Source of the DNA: Veillonella sp.
GTDB taxonomy: Bacteria > Bacillota > Negativicutes > Veillonellales > Veillonellaceae
Direction: 5' to 3'
Length of the DNA stretch: 64,000 bases
NCBI RefSeq assembly: GCF_018364065.1
Contig: NZ_JAGZMO010000003.1
Span: 124,001 to 188,000 of the forward strand
Every line of letters starts with the position of its first letter. Position 1 is the first letter of the stretch. A program made the translations under genes and the position numbers. A model generated the notes under the pieces. That model did no database searches and was not told where the DNA came from. It was given only the letters and a program-made list of their open reading frames with translations. Positions 43,701 through 48,825 of the stretch are shown here, in pieces.

Positions 43701-46504
43701 GTATCGTTAACGTGGCACCTGGTAAGCTTGATACTGATGCTGTTAACATGGCTCAACTTCGCAAAATAGCTGAAAAGACAGATCATCATAATAGGGTTAC
43801 TATTTATGGTAAATCAGCTGAGCCAGGTGAAGATGGCAAACATGGTGAATACATTAAAAATCTTAATCTCACTATGGGTGTAAAAGAAGAAAATGGACAA
43901 CTAATCCATGATATTCAATTGTCTAAATTCATCGATTTGGAAGAAGGTCAGTTAACCTTTACGCCACCGCAGGATGAAAACAATCCTACCTTTAGACAGG
44001 CGGCAGATGCTAATACGAGTCAGGTAACCTTAAGTGCAGCCGGTTTAGACAGCGGTAATCAGCGCATTATTAACGTAGCTGACGGTGTGGATGATAAAGA
44101 TGCGGTTAACGTATCACAGTTGAAAGCCAATAAGGTAACTTTGACTGCTGGAGATAATGTTAAAATTACGCCTGAGAAGGAAACTGATGGTTCTACAAAT
44201 TATACAATTGCATCTACCGATACGATTACCGGTCTCACTAATACTAAATGGGACCCTGATGCCAATGGTATTGTAAGTGGTCGAGCTGCTACTGAAGATC
44301 AGCTAAACGCAGCAATCTCTAACGTAGTAACCTCTGTTGGTGGCGCTCACACCGAACTTACTCTCGACGGCAAATCTGCAACAGCTGGAGCTGATGGAGC
44401 CTTAGGTGAATACATTGGCGATAATAATCTCACTATGGCAGTGAAAGATGTAAACGGTCAGAAGGTTTATGACTTGAAGTTGAGTAATGAAATTGTCATC
44501 GGTACACCAGGTAAGGACGGCAAAGACGGCAAGCCTGGTAGCATCGGTTTAGTTGGTCCGCAAGGTCCTGCCGGTCAAGACGGACAACCGGGTAAAAATG
44601 CTTACGGCGAAATCTCCGTGAAGAACGGTGCTGATGGGGTCGATGGCACTAACGGTAAAGACGGTATGACTCGTATCGTTTATGTTGATGAAAACGATAA
44701 AGAACATACGGTAGCTACTCTAGAAGATGGCTTGAAGTTTGCCGGCGATACTAAGGACGTAACCATCGCTAAGAAATTGAACGAAACCTTAACAGTAACA
44801 GGTGGTATCAGCGATGCAAGCTTACTATCGGATGATAACATTGGTGTCGTTGCTCAAGACAAAGGCGGCTTAACTGTAAAATTAGCTAAGAACCTTAACT
44901 TGGCTGATGGTAGTGTACGCATTGGTGGAACTACTGCTGATGATGGCAGTCTTACTGGTGGCATTTACATTGCTAATCAGAAAGCTGTACCGACAACTAA
45001 GGAAAATACAACCGAAGACGGTTTATTTATTACGGGGTTAGCTAATACTGATTGGAATCCGGAAGCTAACGGTATTGTTGAAAACCGTGCAGCTTCTGAA
45101 AAACAACTGAAGGCTGTGGCCGATTCTTCCGCAAGAGTGGATGCAACTAACTTGTCAGATGATAATGTAAATAGCTGGAAAACTAAATTGGGGATTACTG
45201 ATACCTTACTCAGTGATGCTGGAGCATGGAAACTTACTGTAAATGGTACAGGCGAACGGGCCATTAAAAAAGACTCTGTGATTAATTTTGTTAATGGCGA
45301 AAAGGTTCAGATTACTCAAGAAGATAATAACATCAAGGTAGGTCTAGACTCTAAATTCGTAGAGCAAGTTACCAATAATACGAAGAATATCACCGATTTG
45401 GACAACCGTGTAACTAAGGTTGAAGGCGATATTACTAAGATTAACAATGACATTACCAATATTAACACCAGCATCACCAATATCAATAATCAAATTACTG
45501 ATATAACAGAAGGTAAAGTTGGCGTAGCTAATGTAGTTGGCGATACGGAAACCGGTGTTAAGGTTGAAAAGGTCGATGCTAATGATGCGACTAAGGGTGT
45601 CAAAGTCAGTCTTGAGGAAAAGATCAAGGTCGGCGGTATTACTATCGATGGTAAGGCTCCAGCTGAAGGTGAAACGGCAAGCCGTACGATTACCGGTTTA
45701 ACTAACACAACTTGGGATGCTGATAAGGTTGTGGAAGATCGTGCAGCTACGGAAGGTCAATTGAAAGATTTTGCCGAGACTATCTCACAATCTGCAAGCC
45801 CTACAAAAATCAACGGTGACGATAATATCAACGCCGTTAAAGTGGAAGGTAAAAACGAATACAACTTGTCCTTAAGTGATGACTTGAAGGTTGGCAACAG
45901 TATTTCCGTTGATAACATGACGTACATTTCCAAAGACGGCATTAATGCTAATGATAAGGAAATTAAGAACGTGAAGGCTGTTGAACTTACAGCTGACGGC
46001 ACAAGCGCAGCGACAACCGGTCAGGTTTACACGGTTCGTGAAGAGTTGACCAGTGCTATCGGCGGCGTTGCCTTAGGTGTTCAAAATAACGCTCGTCAGA
46101 TTTCGAAACTGGATTCGAAGATTAATAAATCCGGTGCCGGAGCAGCCGCATTGGCCGCTTTACATCCGCTCGATTACGATCCGGACAACAAGTGGAATTT
46201 CACAGCCGGCGTAGGCACTTATCACGGTTCTAACGCAATGGCCGTAGGCGCATTCTATCGTCCGAACGAAGATTTACTGTTCAGCGTGGGCGGCTCCATG
46301 GGCAATGGCGAAAACATGATGAACATGGGTGTGAGTATGAAGTTTGGTAATTCCAATCCATATGCAAGCATGAGTAAAGGTCGCCTCATTGAATATGTAG
46401 AACAACAGACTAGCGAAATTGATGCGTTGAAAGCACAGAACGAAAGTCAGAATGAACGTATTCAAAAACTGGAAGAATTGGTAAATTCCCTGATCGCAGG
46501 CTAG
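28784..46504 (+). CDS. Giant YadA-type trimeric autotransporter adhesin with collagen-like stalk repeats
   Basis: This 5906-aa surface adhesin (type Vc secretion) resembles the Hag adhesins of Veillonella. A signal peptide (1-28, ending GTGLAA) precedes head modules of SVAIG-type left-handed beta-roll repeats, each ending in a neck NVAAGSEDTDAVN-type motif (28930-36110, and again 37900-38790). Seven helical inserts interrupt head-neck junctions. From 36140 to about 45030 nine stalk units carry Gly-X-Y collagen-like segments. A six-heptad coiled coil (45389-45514) and a YadA beta-barrel anchor (about 46010-46348) follow, then a 51-residue coiled-coil tail. I chose ATG 28784 because AAAGGGGA lies 9 bp upstream and the signal peptide starts there; an in-frame ATG at 28766 would add six residues. 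Binding partner unknown; coaggregation or host adhesion is inferred. Confidence 0.95.
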   Translation: MNRKTKAFLAASLLTSSIFYPWGTGLAADLTEDQQAVYDAVIAKLQLGEGPGVTIGENSSTKMDTSVAIGTNANANANSSNTAVGWNATATGIGHSAAYGTNSKALGEGSLAVGPEAEAYGKAGIAIGSAAVSNTETLNESSIAIGDRAKAKSSGSIGMGIESIASGKRSMAMGIQTQATGNYSMAIGGYTSASGADSVAIGHNAVATKSSSVAIGSKSVADRSYDTYGYTVDHAAFTSDAELLTYLGKIDEYNATVDIIAANKKDYDEKYAAWRADRGNEALRAAAEEAESKWVASQQALLKLTAAYKSYFGAVSVGTDFATRQIINVAAGSEDTDAVNVAQLKALNKKVDANKIEYVSINSTYEENKANDGATEVHSVAIGPQAGATSNSAIAIGRNAQASGSHSAAYGPDTKAMGQSSLAMGNYSIAELKNSTALGAFTNGIGTRSLAVGSHNVAAGHDSVAIGYGSLAFNGYIDKKAYDALSLEEQQKYFKPSGVEHYFLKEMTNGNNIAGNYLNTAVGSYARAFKHGVALGGISAAAENSTAIGTSAKANVQGAVSLGYNTKGTVENGVALGAHSIADREKGKIGYALGGDNSTVEKAMESTGQKVRYDELTAIIEPLKDEYNRLYNDYWNTPSGSDAEAEAKQKLDSWVNEHPDFLSATREKKQIIGTWQSGNGAVSIGSVGATRQITNVAAGSEDTDAVNVAQLKALNTKVDNNSIKYFSVKPTYYDDNTELVDETVNADNQGATGRSSMAIGAGATTNASNSIAIGHKATISDDRAHGQTAIGYKATASGQESVALGSSASADGVSVALGGSAKSTLLGVAVGYNAKSNGSGGISVGNDSESNFRTVAVGVGAQGKSESSVAVGSEAATFANASVATGSKSAVYGSGSIAIGTEAVVKSKVITPDEYNALPDDEKADYVGAAYETDKFGQKTPTQYMKVENSGGFYNGMAIGTGATVSSSNGMALGAVSRANGENSVAVGRRATSNVTDGVALGAWSLADRESGVYGYTVDGITYDSDEALAKYIGKTIEYQAANDEFNSNVARFNEKYEAWQKDPNNEQLRNEVAQASNAAQVSFEKRNAIVNAYKSGLGAVSVGNAINTRQITGVAAGSEDTDAVNVAQLKALNTKVDANKIEYVSINSSEDENKANDGATGLDSVAIGPKANATKEGAVAIGRNVEANGGVAIGENASSSARNSVAIGLGAIAGNDLQSDVAIGSGSKAAGYSVAIGNGASSYMDPNPEFGNGSGLGVAVGSSATVTGPSGVAVGFASEATFEANALGASAKATSRGAIAIGDTTKASGSGSVVLGNRAEANGTFGIAIGTYTKGLGSSSIGIGGETEATGNWSMAVGRKAIASADLSTSVGPYSNVTSEKSTAVGSWASAEDGKYATAVGYYARTRAGSSVALGSYSIASDGASMALGYDSAANVNTGVALGSYSIADRGSKVEGYNVDGLTFKSDAEIAAYLGKAEAYQTATEDFNAKLAVYNNKKAALEADPNNEQLKNEFAEAEAATQASFEARNAIIAAYRSTLGAISVGSDLDTRQITNVAAGSEDTDAVNLAQLKALNTKVDANKIEYVSINSSEEGNKLNDGAVAKDTIAIGPNVKTSVEAGVAIGRNIDSKGGVAVGEEAYSSSRHSVAIGYGAIAGDTIQADVAIGDGAKARAYSVAIGNGADAFMDPDPESNGSGLAVAIGSGAKVKGQGSVAIGSGALAEFSSSAMGIDAKANGRNAVSIGDRSNATGNSTVAIGTEAKTDSVYGVAIGPTAKGLGFGSVGIGGGAEATANWSMAMGQKAVASAQLGTALGHYSNVSSKNSTAIGSYARATGGTDATAVGYKAQTTAGSSVALGAYSVADRAGGVYGYTVDGVTLSTGAEVAAYLGKIEEYQAANEDFNAKLAVFNEKKAALANDPNNAQLKAELNEAGAATQASFDARDKIISAYRSGSGAVSVGTAANTRQIINVAAGSEDTDAVNVAQLKKVSENVNKGWTLGVSRLPGAVTNESEANGEATTITPGGEVVLRAERGIKLNQDGKFVDIGLKFIDMDLGGNPTDADAKASGGASLAVGQHSIADGHQSTAVGWFTHAGANAFAGGTSADASGDYSIAIGSNAKATATGTVAIGSGKRIDENNPASDYRKVDSEWGIAVGDEAAVDNQSKAATATGYRSEVSTSEWGSAYGATSKVTGSKLGTSIGSSAEVKSSENGTSIGSFAKVTSSRSGTAMGVSAKVENSESGTVLGSFSNISNSAYGIAIGPSAKVTNSHSGMAIGSKTNVNNANYGMAIGINSSVTNQGGVALGYGAVVSELSGVALGLGAVANRNAEVYGYSPDGTTFTDDASIAAYLGKMAEFESANQDYVENVKVYQEKLAAYQQNPTNQEALRAFQEASNNMTASFNKRTSIIAAYKPSYGAVSVGGSGATRQIINVAAGTENTDAVNLAQLKTVETIAKAHTELTLDGKSATAGENSEFGNYIGENNLTMAVKDVNGQKVYDLKLSNQVVIGQPGKDGKDGTPGSIGLVGPQGPAGEDGQPGKNAYAEISVKNGVDGVDGKHGKDGITRIVYEDENGEERVVATMDDGLKFAGDTENVTIAKKLNETLTITGGISDASLLTDNNIGVVAEDKGGLTVKLAKNLNLSDGSVAFAETAKDKEGNTLVKGEDGNWYADLTDAVYDADSQTYTKDGETLQAAPNPVIGAVKLSSMGLDNGNQRIVNVATGIDGTDAVNVDQLDAAISKVSSDVGGAHTELTLDGKSATAGADGALGEYIGENNLTMAVKDVNGQKVYDLKLKNEVVIGQPGKDGKDGTPGSIGLVGPQGPAGEDGQPGKNAYAEISVKNGVDGVDGANGKDGMTRIVYVDENDKEHTVATLEDGLKFAGDTKDVTIAKKLNETLTVTGGISETSLLTDNNIGVVAQDKGGLTVKLAKNINLSDGSVAFVETAKDADGNALVKGEDGNWYTDLTDAVYDADAQSYTKNGEVITAVANPVVGTVKLTSNGLDNGNQRITNVAAGVQATDAVNMSQLNDLTTKVDSNKIEYVSIKSSETENKLNDGATGDNSIAIGPKTKVTAASAVATGYQSEISNSNFGSAYGATSKVADSEQGTAIGYGTLVDNSLFGTALGTRANVTNSLQGTAVGQSAIVSGSNYGTSLGTFSKVINSDSGIAIGSMANVNNANYGMAIGINSSVTNQGGTALGYGTSVTEKSGVALGLGAVANRSAEVYGYSPDGVTFTDDASVAAYLGKTAEFEQANQNYVEKVQIVQEKLAAYQQNPRDPNAIQAYVDAANAMTESFEKRTGIIAAYKPSYGAVSVGGSGATRQIINVAAGSEDTDAVNLAQLKTVETIAKAHTELTLDGKSATAGADGALGDYIGENNLTMAVKDVNGQKVYDLKLSNEVVIGQPGKDGKDGTPGSIGLVGPQGPAGEDGQPGKNAYGEISVKNGVDGVDGTNGKDGMTRIVYVDENDKEHTVATLEDGLKFAGDTENVTIAKKLNETLTVTGGISDESLLTDNNNGVVAKADGGLTVKLAKNLNLSDGSVAFAETAKDKEGNALVKGEDGNWYTDLTDAVYDADSQTYTKDGEILQAAPNPVIGAVKLSSTGLDNGNQRIVNVATGIDGTDAVNVDQLDAAISKVSSDVGGAHTELTLDGKSATAGADGALGDYIGENNLTMAVKDVNGQKVYDLKLKNEVVIGQPGKDGKDGTPGSIGLVGPQGPAGEDGQPGKNAYAEISVKNGVDGVDGKHGKDGITRIVYEDENGEEHTVATLDDGLKFSGDTENVTIAKKLNETLEVKGGISDASLLTDNNIGVVAKADGGLTVKLAKNLNLADGSVRIGGTTDENGTTKGGIYIANQKDVPTTKDGKTEDGLFITGLTNTKWNPDANGIVSGRAATEDQLNAAISKVSEAVGGAHTELMLDGKSATSGADGKFGDYIGDNNLTMAVKDVNGQKVYDLKLKNEVVIGQPGKDGKDGTPGSIGLVGPQGPAGEDGQPGKNAYGEISVKNGADGVDGTNGKDGMTRIVYVDENDKEHTVATLEDGLKFAGDTENVTIPKKLNETLEVKGGISDASLLTDNNVGVVAKADGGLTVKLAKNLNLNDGSVRIGGTTDESGVTTGGIYIASQKAVPTTKDGKTEDGLFITGLSNTKWNPDTNGIVSGRAATEDQLNTAISNVVTSVGGAHTELTLDGKSATAGADGELGKYIGENNLTMAVKDVNGQKVYDLKLSNEVVIGTPGKDGKDGTPGSIGLVGPQGPAGEDGQPGKNAYGEISVKNGADGVDGTNGKDGMTRIVYVDENDKEHTVATLEDGLKFAGDTENVTIAKKLNETLEIKGGITDTSLLTDNNIGVVAQDKGGLTVKLAKNLNLNDGSVRIGGTIDENGVTTGGIYIANQKAVPTTKDGKTEDGLFITGLSNTKWNPDANGIVSGRAATEDQLNAAISNVVTSVGGAHTELTLDGKSATAGSDGELGDYIGENNLTMAVKDVNGQKVYDLKLSNEVVIGTPGKDGKDGTPGSIGLVGPQGPAGEDGQPGKNTYGEISVKNGVDGVDGTNGKDGMTRIIYVDENDKEHTVATLEDGLKFAGDTADVTIPKKLNETLEVKGGISDASLLTDNNIGVVAKADGGLTVKLAKNLKLNDGSVRIGGTTAEDGTVTGGIYIANQKDVPTTKDGKTEDGLFITGLGNTKWDPDANGIVSGRAATEDQLNTAISNVVTSVGGAHTELTLDGKSATAGADGKLGDYIGDNNLTMAVKDVNGQKIYDLKLSNEVVIGTPGKDGKDGTPGSIGLVGPQGPAGEDGQPGKNAYGEISVKNGADGVDGTNGKDGMTRIVYVDENDKEHTVATLEDGLKFAGDTKDVTIAKKLNETLEVKGGISDASLLTDNNIGVVAKADGGLTVKLAKNVNLSDGSVTITADSAKDADGNWLVKGEDGNWYTDLTDAVYDAATQTYTKDGATLTAVANPTMGSVKLSSTGLDNGNQRIVNVAPGKLDTDAVNMAQLRKIAEKTDHHNRVTIYGKSAEPGEDGKHGEYIKNLNLTMGVKEENGQLIHDIQLSKFIDLEEGQLTFTPPQDENNPTFRQAADANTSQVTLSAAGLDSGNQRIINVADGVDDKDAVNVSQLKANKVTLTAGDNVKITPEKETDGSTNYTIASTDTITGLTNTKWDPDANGIVSGRAATEDQLNAAISNVVTSVGGAHTELTLDGKSATAGADGALGEYIGDNNLTMAVKDVNGQKVYDLKLSNEIVIGTPGKDGKDGKPGSIGLVGPQGPAGQDGQPGKNAYGEISVKNGADGVDGTNGKDGMTRIVYVDENDKEHTVATLEDGLKFAGDTKDVTIAKKLNETLTVTGGISDASLLSDDNIGVVAQDKGGLTVKLAKNLNLADGSVRIGGTTADDGSLTGGIYIANQKAVPTTKENTTEDGLFITGLANTDWNPEANGIVENRAASEKQLKAVADSSARVDATNLSDDNVNSWKTKLGITDTLLSDAGAWKLTVNGTGERAIKKDSVINFVNGEKVQITQEDNNIKVGLDSKFVEQVTNNTKNITDLDNRVTKVEGDITKINNDITNINTSITNINNQITDITEGKVGVANVVGDTETGVKVEKVDANDATKGVKVSLEEKIKVGGITIDGKAPAEGETASRTITGLTNTTWDADKVVEDRAATEGQLKDFAETISQSASPTKINGDDNINAVKVEGKNEYNLSLSDDLKVGNSISVDNMTYISKDGINANDKEIKNVKAVELTADGTSAATTGQVYTVREELTSAIGGVALGVQNNARQISKLDSKINKSGAGAAALAALHPLDYDPDNKWNFTAGVGTYHGSNAMAVGAFYRPNEDLLFSVGGSMGNGENMMNMGVSMKFGNSNPYASMSKGRLIEYVEQQTSEIDALKAQNESQNERIQKLEELVNSLIAG
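29447..38725 (+). repeat. Seven copies of a ~95-aa helical insert between YadA head and neck
   Basis: Copies span about 29447-29736, 30528-30840 (divergent), 31804-32096, 33130-33421, 34369-34660, 35756-36046 and 38434-38725. Each follows a last beta-roll strand ending SIADR or AVANR and has: a short Y-GYTVDG-TF strand region, an AAYLGK motif, two Ala/Glu/Lys-rich helices joined by DPNNEQL-like turns, then AYKSGLGAVSVG and the TRQIxNVAAG neck. The pattern suggests a helical hairpin projecting from, or bracing, the trimer at each head base. Confidence 0.8.
36305..44599 (+). repeat. Nine stalk units with collagen-like Gly-X-Y segments, 804-bp period
   Basis: The 99-bp collagen-like core (11 triplets, starting GQPGKDGKDGTPGSIGLVGP or GTPGKDG) begins at 36305, 37181, 38984, 39860, 40664, 41468, 42272, 43076 and 44501. 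After a 9-residue break (AYAEISVKN or AYGEISVKN) four more triplets follow (GVDGVDGKHGKD type). Steps from 39860 to 43076 are exactly 804 bp (268 aa); two others are 876 bp. Each unit opens HTELTLDGKSATAG and continues into a GLTVKLAKNLNLxDGSV region. A tenth, collagen-free degenerate unit is at about 43790-43950. Confidence 0.9.
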
Positions 46505-46600
46505 ACGCAAGATAAATCATTTAAAGAAAAAACTTAATTTTAAATTTTGATATATCGAAAATTTCGCAATGCGTTTATAATGAAGTAAAGGGGGGATTCT

Positions 46601-46630
46601 ATGGCATTGGAGACGTTAAACGCTTTGTAA
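46601..46630 (+). other. Nine-codon open frame with strong Shine-Dalgarno (leader peptide or remnant)
   Basis: AAAGGGGGG ends 6 bp before ATG 46601; the frame reads MALETLNAL then TAA. A TATAAT lies 20 bp upstream of the start. It may encode a short leader peptide or be the remaining start of a deleted gene. Nothing proves translation. Confidence 0.35.
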
Positions 46631-46712
46631 AGAAAACATAAATTTGTAAGTACATTGTTAGTAAATTGGGGTTGAGAAATACCTCGGGTCAAAACAATCA
46701 CAAACGGTCAGC

Positions 46713-46748
46713 AAAGGCTTCGGTATGTAGGGCGTACCGGAGCCTTTT
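46713..46748 (+). terminator. Probable terminator hairpin downstream of the giant adhesin
   Basis: AAAGGCTTCGGTA pairs with TACCGGAGCCTTT (one G-T wobble) around a 9-nt loop, then only four Ts, so efficiency is uncertain. Confidence 0.6.
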
Positions 46749-46963
46749 GCATTGCGCCGTATAGGAGATTTTCTTGATATAGTGTATAATTTAAACTAAG
46801 ATTGATTGCAGATGCTATATAGATGGAACATATAGCGGATAGCTTGAAGTATAGACAGTACGCAAACAGTTCATATATGATAGCTTGAAGTAAGGGCGTC
46901 GTTGCAATGTGAAGGATTTAATAGAGGGAAGGTATTCGTGTTTTGGCATAAGGGGATTAAAAA

Positions 46964-47332
46964 ATGAGATATGTACGTATTTGTTTAGCAGCATTTATGT
47001 TAATGGGGATTTTTGCAGTAAGTAATATTTCTTCGGCCGCTGATTGGTATTATGTAAATAAAGGTAGTAGCGGCGGTACGTTTTTTATAGATAATGACAG
47101 TGTGAAGAAGAATAAAGAGGAAGCAGTGCTGTGGATTAGAGTCGTTGGTGAAAATGGTGAATCAGTGCTTTATAGGACTCGTATAAATCATAACTCAAGA
47201 ATGGTGCAATATCTTAACGCTATTGCATATGATAAATCGGGTAATGTAGTTGTTACTCACAATCAACCGACAGCCTGGGAGCCTATTCCACCTGATAGTA
47301 TGATGGAGTCAATTTACAATTTAATTTGGTAA
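46964..47332 (+). CDS. Small secreted protein, adhesin-E-like, downstream of the giant adhesin
   Basis: This 122-aa protein has a Sec signal peptide (1-26, ending ISSA-AD) and a mature domain starting DWYYVNKGSSGGTFFIDNDS, strands such as AVLWIRVVGENG and a C-terminal SIYNLIW. It is a paralogue of the protein at 27544-27924; the two bracket the adhesin gene in the same orientation. A periplasmic or outer-surface role linked to the adhesin (chaperone, inhibitor or ligand) is possible but unproven. It lies 32 bp before the HAD gene, so those two may share a transcript. Confidence 0.7.
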   Translation: MRYVRICLAAFMLMGIFAVSNISSAADWYYVNKGSSGGTFFIDNDSVKKNKEEAVLWIRVVGENGESVLYRTRINHNSRMVQYLNAIAYDKSGNVVVTHNQPTAWEPIPPDSMMESIYNLIW

Positions 47333-47364
47333 ATAAATCAGCGTACAGTTAACGGAGGTTTTGA

Positions 47365-48240
47365 ATGACAACGGATAGTAAAACATTTGACAAAGCATTT
47401 TTAAAGAAACCGGTTAAGTTGATTGTTTCTGATGTGGACGGCACATTGGTAAATAAGGATAAATACGTAACGCCGGCGACGGTGGCAGCGGTTCACAAAG
47501 CCATGGATCTGGGCGTGACGGTGGCAGTGGCCAGCGGTCGTGCATGGGGTGAAATGGCGGAAGTGAAACGCAAAATCCCTGAAATTAAGCACTACATCTG
47601 CAGTAATGGTGCAGTGGTGATGAAGCGCACATCCGACGATGATGCGGAGGTTGTATTCCACGAATCGTTTAGTACGGAAGAAGGTTTGGCGCTAATCGAC
47701 ATGCTCTTACCGTTCAATGTATATATTGAAGCGTACAGCGGCGCGAAGATTTACGGTGATGGGGAAGAAATGAAAGAGTTTGCTTCGAAAATCTCCCCAC
47801 ATTTATTGCCTTTGATTAAGGCCAGCCGTGTCATGGTAGACAGCTTGCGTGATTACATTGCCACAGAAGGTTTGGCCTTGGAAAAAGTCCAGTTATTCTA
47901 CGGCGACGACAGCAAGAAACAGGAAATTTTGGATTACATGAAAGGTCGCACGAATTTTACGATTATCGAGTCCAGTGAAGGTAATTTGGAATTCGTTAAA
48001 CCGGACATCAGTAAGGGCCGTGCGGTGGCAGCATTGGCTGAGTCCATGGGTCTTGAGCCGGATGAAGTTATGTGCATCGGCGACAGCAATAATGATTTGA
48101 CTATGCTGAGATACACCCCGGTATCCTTTGCTATGGGCAATGGGGAAGAGACTGCAAAAGCGGCTGCACGATATGTGGCTGAAACGAATGAAGAGGACGG
48201 TGTGGCAAAGGCCATTGAACAAGTCCTTCAAGTACGATGA
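47365..48240 (+). CDS. HAD-superfamily Cof-type phosphatase
   Basis: This 291-aa cytosolic hydrolase has motif I DVDGTLVNKD near residue 20 (nucleophile Asp, acid/base Asp), motif II AVASGRAWGE, a Lys in the FVKPDISKGRAVAAL motif III region and motif IV CIGDSNNDLTML. Cof-type (IIB cap) enzymes dephosphorylate sugar phosphates, FMN or pyridoxal phosphate; the substrate cannot be told from sequence. ATG 47365 follows GGAGG with normal spacing. Confidence 0.88.
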   Translation: MTTDSKTFDKAFLKKPVKLIVSDVDGTLVNKDKYVTPATVAAVHKAMDLGVTVAVASGRAWGEMAEVKRKIPEIKHYICSNGAVVMKRTSDDDAEVVFHESFSTEEGLALIDMLLPFNVYIEAYSGAKIYGDGEEMKEFASKISPHLLPLIKASRVMVDSLRDYIATEGLALEKVQLFYGDDSKKQEILDYMKGRTNFTIIESSEGNLEFVKPDISKGRAVAALAESMGLEPDEVMCIGDSNNDLTMLRYTPVSFAMGNGEETAKAAARYVAETNEEDGVAKAIEQVLQVR

Positions 48241-48328
48241 AAGTTTGGCATACAAATGATATGCTGAACTTGTATGAAGAGCTGTTGCATTGCGCATTTA
48301 TGATGAGAAATTACGTTGGGATGTTACG

Positions 48329-48547
48329 ATGAAATTTTATATAGAACCGCGCCAATGCATATGTTGCGCCGCCTGTGCGCAGGAATGTGAATACAACAGT
48401 ATCGCAGGACCTAAAGATGAGGCGGACTCTCAAATGAATTCTCAAGAGATTCACGCGCTCCGAAGTTTTAGGATTCTGGACAGCTGCATCGGCTGCGGAG
48501 ATTGTTACGAAATTTGCCCTGTTGGGGCCATTAAATTAATAAAATAG
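48329..48547 (+). CDS. Ferredoxin with two 4Fe-4S clusters
   Basis: This 72-aa 2[4Fe-4S] ferredoxin-type protein has two CX2CX2CX3C motifs: CICCAACAQEC near the N-terminus and CIGCGDCYEICP near the C-terminus, joined by an insert of about 30 residues that is longer than in clostridial ferredoxins. ATG 48329 places the first motif about ten residues in, but its ribosome binding site is weak; an in-frame TTG at 48290 is an alternative start. The electron partner is unknown. A strong terminator follows. Confidence 0.8.
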   Translation: MKFYIEPRQCICCAACAQECEYNSIAGPKDEADSQMNSQEIHALRSFRILDSCIGCGDCYEICPVGAIKLIK

Positions 48548-48564
48548 ACATATGGCAATGTTAA

Positions 48565-48606
48565 AGCGCTATAAACTGTGTTAAAAGTTTATAGCGCTCT
48601 TTTTTT
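48565..48606 (+). terminator. Intrinsic terminator after the ferredoxin gene
   Basis: AGCGCTATAAACT pairs with AGTTTATAGCGCT, then a T-run of at least seven. Confidence 0.92.
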
Positions 48607-48670
48607 AGAAAACATTGAAAAATAATTGATGAAATACTCCAAAAGGTACAAAAATAATCCATACGGGCAA

Positions 48671-48711
48671 TTGACATAAGTTATCATTTACTATACAATA
48701 TCTTTGATAAT
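48671..48711 (+). promoter_or_regulatory. Promoter of the uptake island with Fur-box-like sequences
   Basis: -35 TTGACA (48671-48676), 17-bp spacer and -10 TACAAT (48694-48699). TGACATAAGTTATCA (48672-48686) overlaps the -35 and fits 10 of 14 positions of the 7-1-7 Fur box (TGATAAT-N-ATTATCA). A second half-site TGATAAT (48705-48711) is perfect, with a weak partner. Iron repression of the downstream operon is inferred. Confidence 0.6.
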
Positions 48712-48825
48712 ATTTAATAAATTAGATGCTAAGTAGCGTAGGAAAATAATATACAGTAAGCCATAAGTTGGCCTCGTTTACAGTTTATTCAGTGTATTGT
48801 GTATAAGCGAAATGAGGATTTTTTT

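Larger units (their letters stand above)
46505..46963. other. Intergenic region after the giant adhesin gene
   Basis: 460 bp containing a TATAAT (46576-46581) without a good -35, a nine-codon open frame with a strong ribosome binding site (46601-46630), a hairpin (46713-46748) and otherwise nothing recognisable. Confidence 0.5.

Noticed and set aside
36305..44599. Phage tail-fibre interpretation of the collagen-like repeats
   Set aside because: They lie in a single frame with a Sec signal peptide, YadA necks and a YadA anchor, and no phage genes are nearby.
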